Assembly (NCBI GenBank): GCA_015852425.1
Contig: JAAAIG010000018.1
Coordinates: 1-64,000, forward strand
DNA length: 64,000 nt
Reading direction: 5' to 3'
Origin: Gryganskiella cystojenkinii
Taxonomy: Eukaryota > Mortierellomycota > Mortierellomycetes > Mortierellales > Mortierellaceae
Shown here: positions 54,861-64,000 of the stretch, one piece after another
Numbering within the stretch: position 1 is the first letter of the stretch
Layout: every line of letters begins with the position of its first letter
Made by a program: the position numbers and the translations under genes
Notes under the pieces: generated by a model
Told to the model about the DNA's origin: nothing
Database searches by the model: none
What the model saw: the letters and a program-made list of their open reading frames with translations, nothing else

Positions 54861-57006
54861 ATGACTACGTAAGTTTGTGTTGCTTCTTTCTCAAGAACTT
54901 CACTTTCCACCCCTCCCCAAGAAGAATATTTGTCTGTTTGAAATCAATAAGACGCATTACGGATAACAGGAAGGAAATACGAGATTTAAAGAGTTTTGTT
55001 TGATGGGGTCCATTTTATCTCTCTCGGTGAGAGGTATGATGCCCATTGACAACTACTTAGGTCCTCGGTGAACTGCTGTTTCTCAAGGTTATGACGAAGT
55101 TTGTTTGGTTTGAAGCAACGTTTCTATCTCGGTGATAGTAATTTATTTGCTCGCCTTTGCTTCTACTTGGGGTCTTGAGCTTTAGGGAACTTGGCTTTAG
55201 TGACAATCCCTTGGCTTTAAAAGCATTCTGTGACTCTGGTCATTGACTACTCTTCTCATGGAAGGCAATCTGGATCTCTGATGTAAAGTTCTTTTACAGT
55301 CTTTGATCTTTCTAAAGATTGTAGTCGAGTCAATGAATTCAGATGTCGTATTCCAAACCGTTTTTTCTCATCAGTGAGAAACAAACGTGTATGGGTTCGT
55401 TGTTGTGTGATGGTCGCCATGTTCAGATCGAACTCGTTTTTCTCGGTGCAAAATGATTCAATCTAAATCTCCCCTTTTCTGCATCTCGAGCTTTTTTGAT
55501 CAAGATCATGAAAAAGAGGGAGAAAGAACTAGCGCCAACTCCAATTAAAACAATTCGTCGGATGTCAAACGCATATCCTTGCCATAATTTTGACTGTTGC
55601 CAATTTTGCCAGTGTTTTGCTTGCCTCCCCCTGATACTGTCACTGTTAAACTCTTTGAGGTCTTGAGGACAACACCGAACAAAAGTCGAACCGTACAAGC
55701 TGCTGAGTGTTTGTCGAGTAGGATGATTGAAGTCTCCTCTCTGATATCACTTTTCACCTTGTCGACATTGTCGTTGTTGGCATCATTTCCTCAGAGTGTT
55801 TTAGTAGTGGCGGACAGGTGGGGATTCAGTGCCGCTGAAAGAAAAAGGGAGCCAGAAAAAATTTATCACAAGTTTTTATATGTGACAGTCCGACGAGACC
55901 AAACTTTTTTCCTAATGTTTCCAACTTCTTTTTACTTCAGTACCACCCCTACCCTTTCGCACGTTCTCGTCCCCGAGACTTTGTTGAAGAAGAGAAAGGC
56001 CCAGGACAAGGCTACCGCTGAGAAGCGTGTTGCTGATGTTGCTGCTCGCAAGGTAATTATTTTCATTTTCTTTTATTTATGTCATGTTTGAATAACAAAA
56101 CAACTATTTTCGAGTCGAGTCGAGTCCAAGTTGTCGAGAACCATTGTTTGCATTATGATGAAAAGCTATACCGCATTTCGTGGCTAGCCTTCTGGCGATG
56201 TTGCTAACGTCAACCATCTTTCGGGACTGATTCACAATCAATGTTTCCTCGACAACTCGAACTCTTGACTCGTCTTTGTTTGGTTGTTTTGTTGCTCAGC
56301 CTCGCAATTGTTCAGATTTGGTATTGAAATAACGAAAAACTAATTCCTCCATTGTCTTGTTATCTTCAATCCCAACCAGGCTCGCAAGGCTTCTCGCAAG
56401 GTCATCTTCAAGAAGGCCGAGAAGTACGCCCGCGAGTACCACGCCAAGGAGCGCGATGAGATCCGTCTCCGTCGCCAGGCCAAGGCCTCCGGAAACTTCT
56501 ACGTTCCCGCCCAGCCCAAGCTTGCCTTCGTGATCCGTATCAAGGGTATCAACCACATCGCCCCCAAGCCCCGCAAGGTCATGCAGTTGTTGCGTCTTTT
56601 GCAGATCAACAACGGTGTCTTTGTCAAGTTGACCCGTGCCACTACCCAGATGTTGCAGTTGATCAACCCCTATGTCGCCTATGGTGAGCCCAACCTCAAG
56701 TCTGTTCGCGAGTTGATCTACAAGCGCGGCTATGGTAAGGTCAACAAGCAGCGTATCCCCTTGTCCGACAACTCGATCATCGAGAAGTCTCTTGGCAAGT
56801 TCGGCATTGTCTGCATTGAGGATTTGATCCACGAGATCTACACCGTTGGCCCCAACTTCAAGCAGGCCTCCAACTTCCTCTGGCCCTTCAAGCTGTCCAA
56901 CGCCACCGGTGGTTTCTCCGCCAAGAAGGCCTTGCACTTTATCGAGGGTGGTGACTCTGGCGATCGCGAGAACAAGATCAACAACTTGATCCGCCAGATG
57001 AACTAG
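54861..57006 (+). CDS. RPL7: 60S ribosomal protein L7 (uL30), 3 exons
   Basis: Large-subunit protein uL30. Exons 54861-54868, 55941-56052 and 56380-57006, 248 residues (yeast Rpl7 244). Exon 1 is only 8 nt (ATG ACT AC), with a long intron (1072 nt) that probably carries regulatory sequence. Typical sequence: [20 protein letters not shown], a basic N-terminal extension, the uL30 fold [55 protein letters not shown], and the ending [13 protein letters not shown]. Codon usage is strongly biased to C/G third positions, as for a highly expressed gene. Intron 2 holds a C/D snoRNA. Confidence 0.97.
56142..56243 (+). ncRNA. C/D box snoRNA in RPL7 intron 2 (snR39-family-like)
   Basis: Perfect C box ATGATGA at 56155-56161 and D box CTGA at 56227-56230, 76 nt apart overall. 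Flanks CATTGTTTG (56142-56150) and CAATCAATG (56235-56243) pair in 8 of 9 positions as a terminal stem. Upstream of D, ACCATCTTTCGGG (56213-56225) is the exact complement of CCCGAAAGATGGT, a conserved large-subunit rRNA segment. The fifth base before D pairs with the G of CCCG, predicting 2'-O-methylation of that G. In yeast the same segment is methylated at Gm805 (snR39b) and Am807 (snR39/snR59), and snR39 and snR59 lie in RPL7 introns (recalled, not searched). No clear C'/D' pair. Confidence 0.85.
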
Positions 57007-57704
57007 GTTGTTTTGGATTGTTTCCTCTATCGACTGACCTTCACACCCCCATAACTTGTATATCCTCCCTTGCTGTAATTTTATTAAAGTCTTTAAAAAA
57101 GAACTCTTATGTTACAGCGCAATATCGTTTCTGGTTATCTTTGAACGTGGTTTTGAGGTGGTGGTTGTCTCTTGCACATGATTTTATTTTATGGGAGAGA
57201 GAGGTGTATTAATAAAAACGAGCACAAGGGCCTAAGTGTGAGGCTGGAGAGAGAAGGGTGGTGGGCGGAGGAAGAAGATAGGGTGTGGCGTTTGGCTGTC
57301 TGTGTGGTGCTGTGTCTCTGTGGGGAAGAGAGACTGAACGGAAGAAAGAAAGTGAGGGCTGGTTCATCCCGCTCACTCCATCCCTCTCATCTCGGCTCAG
57401 TGCTAGTAGTCAAAAAAAAAAGAAGATGACTTTTTATTTTGCAGGCACGTCCTCTATCCTTTGGTCCACGTCCCACTTCATTCTTTTCATCCTTTGTCCC
57501 TTTTTTTTGTCATCACTGATCGATTCCCTTTTTGGAACCTCCTTCATCTACGGGACATCGTCTCTATCGCTCTCCTCTCTCCTCTCTTATCCACCCTTCT
57601 TCTTTTTTCATCTTGAAGGCACAGGAACATCATCACAACTAGGAGAATCATCCGGAATCCCACATCACTCTTTCAGTCCCTCTTCTCATTCGACATAGCT
57701 GAGC
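57007..57704. other. Intergenic: RPL7 3' flank and PIK1 promoter
   Basis: About 700 bp. A/G-rich with GAGA tracts (57190-57360), then C/T-rich to the PIK1 start. Open frames at 57172-57698 are low-complexity. No gene supported. Confidence 0.5.
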
Positions 57705-60700
57705 ATGATGAACTCGGTCAACTCGGGCAACTCGTTGCTTCTCCGGCTGTTCAAGTCTGAATTCTTCAATGCCTGGATCGCAGTCTCGTACCTGTTTAAA
57801 TACCCTGATGCGGTCGGGATCCAGCATTACCTCTGCAACGAGCTCAAAAAGTTTCCTCTGGATGAGATTGAATTCTTTTTGCCCCAACTTTGGTAACAAA
57901 CCACTCCTCACCCCTGCTGATTCTTTAGACACGTAGGCGGCTCAAGGAGAGCGATGTCGACTTGGACAACCACCCTAACCACATTCGCTTTTGTAATTCA
58001 CTTTTTTTTTTTTCTTCCCTGTTCCAATTGTTGATAGTCATCTGTTGATCAGCAGGCCCTCGGAATCAGTTGCCCTGGAGAACTTTATCCTGGATAGATG
58101 CCAGATCTCATCGCATATGGCCATCCTTGTAAGATTCACGACACACTGTTCGCAATGGATTTTGGTTGGGACACGTCAGGAGATGACAAGGAGCGCAGTG
58201 AAAGGGAGAGTATCGACAACAGAATCGTACATCTGATTATATGACCTACAGAGATGCGGCACCACCAGCCCAACAAAACACTCGTGTGTCATGGACTCAA
58301 GCAACAAGCAACAAAAACACAAAGATATAACAAACCAAAGAGACGAGAGCCTGAACCGTTGGCGCTTTTTAGCAGGATTCTTGTGCAACCGAAAGAAAAG
58401 ACGAAGCGGGCATCTTATCGTGGACGGGGTTGACAGGAATGCATGGGACACTTGGATTAAAACCACTGGCCGTGGACTATACTTTTTCCCGTTCGCGCGA
58501 CGATTGAGATCACGACCGAAAAAAAGGTAGTCCGCACAAGTCCATTGACTCCTTTTCATTCATCGGTGCTGTTTCTTGTATCTAGACTCTTTGGTATCTG
58601 CAAGCATATACTTCGGATCTGGCCGCCACTCCAAACTCACCATCCTTCAAACTCTGCAAACGAGTTTTCAACAAATGTCAGGCGATCGTTTTTGCAACAG
58701 AGGCACCCGGAGAATACGAGGAGATCTTTGGCAAGAATGGCGTTCCCAAAGTCAAAGAAAACGCACTCTCGGCCATGGTCGGTATGGGTGTCATGTTGGC
58801 CGCGTTTGGACAGCCCTTGATGACAAAATCTCCTGGACAGCTCGCCTTGGCGCAGGGTCGTCGTCCTCGTGCCTACAGTACCAGTCTCGAGAATGCCGAT
58901 GACACAGCCGGAGAGACAGGGTCGCAATCAACACAACAACAGCAGCAGCATCAACATCAACATCAACATAACGGAAACAACAACCATGCAACCCCTGACG
59001 AGAGTGGCCGGTCCACACCCGGAGCAGGACATACCAAGCAGGAATCTGAGAGCGCGACTTCGCCTCGATCTGCCACTGGGGAGCCTGGATCACCTCACGC
59101 GACTATCTCAGGCATCAACGTGAACACTGTCAACTCAATCCACCGCAACCATGTTGTCACTTCACCATCACTGGAAGATCTTCGTGGAGGTCAGGCTTTC
59201 AAGTTGAAGCGCGATCGATTCGCAAGCCCACGGTACAGCAATGATACAACTCCTTCCTCACCAATCAGCTTAAAGTTCTCGGATCGGGATTCCATGGACG
59301 GCCGATCATCTGCAGCCTCTCTAGAACTCGCCAGACGTTCTTATTTTCACTCAGAGATGCAGTTCCTATTGGCACTGGTGGACATTGCGACGAGGTTGGT
59401 CATTGTGCCCAAGCCTGCGCGTCTGAGCGCCTTGCGAGCTGAGCTTACACTTCTGAACCACAACCTGCCAGCCGAGATTTGCGTACCCCTGTGGTGTCAT
59501 GCTACCCTGGAGAACCCTTCGCACCATCGTGTTGTCCGTATACCACCACAAGATGCCGTTGTCCTGAACTCTGCTGATCGTGTAAGTCACAGGATGTTTC
59601 TCGAAGAATTCTCGGAATATGCAAAGAAAACAATTATTGATCTTGTCTTTTTTTGCTTGTTTCTCTCTATAGGTTCCCTACTTGTTGCAAGTCGAGGTAC
59701 TGGAGACTGATATGAGCGTAGAAGAGATTCGCGCCCAACGTAGAGATCTTGTTGAGCCAGAGGAAGGCGATCAGGAGGAAGCTGTTTCCGAAGTTCAGAC
59801 GGCAGAGGTCTTGGTGAACGAGGATGGGTCGATTCAAGTGGAAGCAGCAGTGGTCGAGGATGACACCGAGACTATCAAGGGTGTACCAACAGAATCGACG
59901 CCTGATGCCGCCTCTACGACGTCTACGGAGAAGATTCAGGCTGCGGAAATTGCTGTCCACCCACCAGTAGGATCTCTTGCCGATCTCACTATTTCACCTC
60001 CTGGATCACCTGTGCCCACAAGTCCTGTCATCTCTACGGAACACAACATTCGCATCAAGAGCCCCGCACCTTCAACATCTTCTGGTACAGGATCTAACAA
60101 GCCCCAGACACAATCACGATCGAACGAGGCTTACTTGCAGACAGTGTTGAGACGCCGTGCCTCCAACAGCGCGGACGACTTTGCTGAAAAGATGAGGACA
60201 GCTGCCGTCATGTTGGCTCAATTGAACCAGCAACAGGCGAATCAACTGGCTCCTGGACCCAACAACAACGCTCGGACGAGTGCTCAGTCAAGATCTGCCA
60301 TCAAGGCGAAGGCCAACTCTGTAGAAGATATCCGGGCCAAAATTATCAAGGAGATGATGGCGTTGGAGGAGCAGAGGATGCAGCGCATGAAGATCGAGGG
60401 CGTCAGCAGCGGTGTTGGAGGGGGTGGCGGTGAAGGCGCAGGTAGTGAGATGTTGGAGGATGAACGCAAGGTCATGGCCAATGTTGCCACCGATGATCCC
60501 AGTGGTAAAGTTTATGCCAGAGTGCAGTGCGGTTCAGATATCGTTTTTCTCCTGCGGATTTTTTTAACATTCCGGACATACTTGCTTGCACCGTTGAAAT
60601 ACTAGCTGCCGTCTTTTCGGAAGGATGGGACTCCAAGATGAACCGCATTCGCGCGTCGTCGCCATATGGACACTTGCCCTCCTGGCAACTTTTGTCCGTT

Positions 60701-61686
60701 ATTGTCAAGCAAGGTGCAGATCTGCGTCAGGAGCAGCTGGCTTGTCAATTGATCCGCGAAATGGGCTGGATCTGGGAGCGTGCCAAGATTGATGTTTGGA
60801 TCACATAGTAAGCCCTGGGCTAAATTGAGAGTGATTAGCCTCCGATCCGTAATATTTTGATACTAATAGCAGCTCTCTCCATCTGCACTTTAGCATGCGC
60901 ATTTTGGTCACGTCAGACAACTCTGGATTGATAGAGACTGTTCGCAATACTATTTCTATCCACTCGATCAAGAAGGATGCCTATGCTCGTCGCCTGAATG
61001 AGGTTGGCGTTGTATTCACCCTCTATGACTACTTCCAACAGGTACATTTTCGAACATGATTTTGATATCTGCTACACTTATATACCTATATTGACTCGCT
61101 AACATGTCATCTTTTGTGGTTATTCCCTGAACAGAAATTCGGCGACCCTGCCAGTGAAAAGTTCATCAAAGCTCAGGATAACTTTATGCGATCTTTGGCG
61201 GCGTACTCTGTGATCACCTATGTTCTCCAAATCCGTGATCGTCACAACGGCAACATTCTGTTGGATACGGAAGGCCACATTGTCCATATTGATTTCGGTT
61301 TCATGTTGTCCAACTCTCCTGGATCCGTCGGATTTGAGCTGGCTCCGTTCAAGTTACCTCAGGAATATATTGATGTCCTCGGTGGAGTTAACAGTGAAAA
61401 GTTCATGGAGTTCAAGGCCTTGTTGAAGAAGGCGTTTATGGCGATCCGGAAACATACCGAGAACATTGTGTTGTTGATTGACATGATGTCCAAGGACTCC
61501 AAGTTGCCCTGTTTCCAGAACGTGGCCGAGAACGCGGCGGCCCAAGCGGTTCGGGATCGTTTGGCGCTTAACTTGACGGAACCCCAGGCGGAGGAATTTG
61601 TGGAAAAGTTGATTATGAGTAGTTGTTGCAACGTGTTTACGAGGTTGTATGATACCTTCCAGTACTACTCGAACGGTATTCTGTAG
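57705..61686 (+). CDS. PIK1: Phosphatidylinositol 4-kinase, PIK1/PI4KB type (7 exons)
   Basis: Makes PI4P at the Golgi, working with ARF. Exons 57705-57892, 58038-58128, 58586-59581, 59673-60504, 60606-60807, 60894-61041 and 61135-61686, 1002 residues (yeast Pik1 1066). The N-terminal lipid-kinase-unique domain is clear (LLRLFKSEFFNAWIAVSYLF, DAVGIQHYLCNELKKF). The Frequenin/14-3-3-type linker is Ser/Gln/His-rich with long low-complexity inserts. The catalytic domain contains KMNRIRASSPYGHLPSWQLL, GADLRQEQLACQLI, VTSDNSGLIETV, the catalytic loop RDRHNGN (853-859) and DFGF (Asp 872). It ends TRLYDTFQYYSNGIL. Two adjacent ATGs (57705, 57708) start the protein. All seven junctions are in frame. 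Confidence 0.95.
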
Positions 61687-61946
61687 AAGAAATCGTCGAG
61701 CAAGTAGGAGAGGAGGGAATCTTAGATGGTTGAAATGGAAAATCATCCAAAAAAAAGTTCGCATAAAAATAACTTAATGGCCATTCTCTGCTTCATGTGA
61801 CTGCTATTGACTTTATTTTCGTTATTTTTGTTGCCCATTTTTTCTTTTTCCTTTTTGGGGACACACATTGCCTGTTCCTTCGTTGGTTCTCTTCATTCAC
61901 TCCTACCATTGACTTCTTTGTTCATTCACATTCACATACGCCTCAA
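61687..61946. promoter_or_regulatory. Short interval between PIK1 and SUV3
   Basis: 260 bp between the PIK1 stop and the SUV3 start, same strand. C/T-rich in its second half. Must contain the PIK1 polyadenylation signal and the SUV3 promoter. Confidence 0.4.
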
Positions 61947-64000
61947 ATGTTGACTTTTGCGGCTTCTGCCAGGGTATCACCCTCGTCGACCGCGCGGAGG
62001 TCCCTCATTCTTGCCGTTTCAAAACCTACAGTGACACCAACTACAACAATAACGACTACGAGAATACAACAACCTTGTTGGACGTTTTGTCGTTTCCGTC
62101 ATACACCTTCAGGAAAGGTTCCCCGCGAGCCTTTTGTGAATAGACCAGCAAGAGGAGAAAGAGGGGGTTATGATCGATCCAGTAGTTACTCGAGACCTGG
62201 CGATTACTCGAGACCTGGCGAATTTGCGCCGACCAAGAGATTTGGAGGCGAAGAATTTAATGCCATCCGTCATACACCTTCGGGAAAGGCTCTCCGTGAG
62301 CCTTTTGTGAATGGACCAGCAAGAGGAGAAAGAGGGGGTTATGATCGATCCAGTAGTTACTCGGGACCTCGCGACTACTCGAGACCTGGCGAATTTGCGC
62401 CAACCAAGAGATCGTTTGGAGGCGAAGAATTTAATGCCATTTGGGAAACCACAGGTACAGAGCTAAGAAGGTTTATTATTATTATTTTTTGCCGCCATCC
62501 AACAGTCTTTTACCAATTGACTGTTTTTTTCCTGCTAATAACGCCTTACTTCTTTGCATTTATTTCGACTGAGATAGCCCTTCAAAGTGCGATCGAGCGG
62601 TTTAGGTTTCCGGATGCAATGCAAGTCCACTTGGAATCCTTGGGTGCCACGCGAGATGAGGCCGTATCCATGATTCAAAAGTTTTGCCAACGTGCGCTCA
62701 AAGGCGAGGTCCCCGAAGTGAGCAAGAAAGCCATCCGGGTGATGGCGGATCAATCCCTGGAGGTTGGCATGACGTTTAAATCCATGGGTGTCACAAGAGA
62801 GGAGGCCGTGGCGTCCAAGGTCGATAAGGCTCTTTGGGATGCGTTCTTCACGCATTGTCAGGACCAGTTCCCACCAGAGGCTCTGTTCAGGATGACTAGA
62901 CTTCGAGAGATCTCGGACATGCGGTTCCCGGCTGAGTGGAATCCTGCTGCACGTATGATGAAGAGGTAAGAGGACCGAGACCACATTGCAGGGAGTCATC
63001 GAGGAGCAGCCGACTTTTGGGTCCAACATGCGTAGAGTTTCGTTCTTTTTGCCTAACATTTCGTGTTCTCGGCACTTGCCCGATAGAAAAATCATCATGC
63101 ACGTTGGACCAACAAACTCGGGAAAGACGCATAACGCGTTGGTGCGATTACAAAGCGCAGATTCAGGAGCTTATCTCTCACCACTGAGATTGTTGGCACA
63201 CGAGATTTTTGAGCGTCTGAACAAGGCTGGAACACCCTGTAATTTGGTCACGGGCGAGGAGCGGCGTTATGGCACCTTTGACAAGAACGGTCAACCGATG
63301 CCCGAGGCCTCGCAGATGACGTCCTGTACGATTGAGATGGCGGACATGTCGAAAAGAATAGAGGTTGCGGTCATTGATGAGATTCAGATGTTGGCGGATC
63401 GGGAGCGTGGCTGGGCTTGGACCCAGGCTTTGATGTGTCTTCCCGCCAGAGAGTTGCATCTCTGTGGTGAACCGACGGTCGTGGAATTGGTCAAAAAGAT
63501 CTGTGCGCTGACGAATGAGGAGGTCGAGGTTCATACGTACGATCGGTTGAGCAAGTTGGAAATGCAGGAAGAGAGTTTGCATGGAAGGCTGGACAAGATC
63601 CAGAAAGGCGATTGTGTGGTGACGTTTTCGAGAAAGAATATCTTTATGCTCAAGAAGGCGATCGAGGCCGAGACCGGGTTGCGATGTGCGGTCGCGTATG
63701 GTGGTTTGCCACCCGAGAGTCGATCGTTGCAGGCCAAGTTGTTTAACGACCCCAACAGTGGATACGATGTCTTGGTCGCCAGTGATGCCATTGGCATGGG
63801 TCTGAACCTGTGAGTAGCATAAAAAAAAAGATGGATCCAAGGTCTTCTAGACACTGGGATTTTGTAAGGTCACAATTTGCTGATATATCTTTGTCCTTTA
63901 CCTCTCCCTTCTATTGAAATAGGAACATCCGGCGTGTGATCTTTGAGGCGGTCGAAAAGTTTGACGGAAATGTGGTCCGAGACCTGAGTCTGACGCAGCT
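61947..64000 (+). CDS. SUV3: SUV3-like mitochondrial RNA helicase (3' truncated by window end)
   Basis: Mitochondrial DExH-type RNA helicase of the RNA degradosome. Exons 61947-62454, 62578-62965, 63087-63809 and 63923 onwards, running off the window. Presequence MLTFAASARVSPSSTARRSL. An Arg/Gly/Ser/Tyr-rich N-terminal segment is present as a tandem duplication (62097-62441). Next comes the SUV3 helical N-terminal domain (ALQSAIERFRFPDAM, MRFPAEWNPAARMMKR) and the helicase core: motif I VGPTNSGKT (Lys 312), SPLRLLAHE, VTGEERR, DEIQ in VAVIDEIQML, LHLCGEP, DCVVTFSRKN, VAYGGLPPESR and VASDAIGMGLNLNIRRVIFE. The splice that yields KRKIIMHVGPTN matches other SUV3 proteins. The C-terminal half lies outside the window. 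Confidence 0.93.
62097..62441 (+). repeat. 171/174-bp tandem coding duplication in SUV3 exon 1
   Basis: Copy 1 is 62097-62267 and copy 2 is 62268-62441, with very few differences (for example KVPREPFVNR versus KALREPFVNG) and one extra codon in copy 2. Each unit encodes RHTPSGK...REPFVN...RGERGGYDRSSSYS...GDYSRPGEFAPTKR and GGEEFNAI. A short internal repeat (TACTCGAGACCTGGCGA) occurs twice within each unit. Confidence 0.9.

Noticed and set aside
54869..55940. Possible C/D snoRNA in RPL7 intron 1 (several TGATG matches)
   Set aside because: No C-like box there is followed at proper distance by CTGA with a closing stem or recognisable rRNA complement.
56296..56937. 213-residue minus-strand frame antisense to RPL7
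   Set aside because: Arises from strong third-position bias of RPL7 exon 3; Gly/Leu/Asp/Val shadow composition.

Overview
The window is nuclear DNA of a filamentous early-diverging fungus, most consistent with Mortierellomycotina (Mortierella sensu lato). The evidence is: most genes are cut by short GT-AG introns with CTAAC-like branch points; a DGAT2 acyltransferase of the type characterised in oleaginous Mortierella is present; several genes lost from budding yeast are retained (BZW/5MP, PYM, DDX21, a complex I B15/NDUFB4 subunit); and the N-terminal helical region of the NACHT-WD40 protein resembles those common in Mortierella. Species assignment is an inference.

Layout. 1-8.5 kb: a four-TM membrane protein, a small secreted repeat peptide gene, threonyl-tRNA synthetase (7 exons) and a secreted Asp/Glu-rich repeat protein. 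9-28.3 kb: a dense housekeeping block with MTR4 (exosome helicase), a JAZ-type zinc-finger protein, DDX21-like helicase, thymidylate kinase, PYM, an ADCK1/MCP2 kinase divergent from dihydroorotate dehydrogenase, and an SPX-domain phosphate transporter. 28.3-42 kb: a gene-poor accessory island. It holds a 10-N assembly gap, an exactly 1000-bp TIR element flanked by TAA, a decayed tyrosine-recombinase (DIRS-type) retroelement, unassigned short ORFs, and a single-exon 1836-residue NLR-like protein (NACHT-like NTPase, pentapeptide segment, about 15 WD40 blades that are nearly identical at DNA level). 42-64 kb: housekeeping again, with BZW/5MP, a PDX1-like E3-binding protein with a dead acyltransferase core, DGAT2, a small complex I subunit, ARF1, RPL7 (carrying a C/D snoRNA in intron 2), PIK1 and the 5' part of SUV3.

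Exon structures were derived by hand: every listed junction preserves frame and was checked for GT-AG (one GC-AG) borders and family sequence continuity. Many genes serve RNA and translation (THS1, MTR4, DDX21, PYM, BZW, RPL7, snoRNA, SUV3) or mitochondria (MCP2, DHODH, PDX1, NDUFB4, SUV3); I see no evidence that they form a functional cluster. The most unusual content is the NLR-like gene with its homogenised WD40 array beside mobile-element remnants, the 1-kb PIF/Harbinger-like element, the RPL7 intronic snoRNA and the small secreted triple-repeat peptide.
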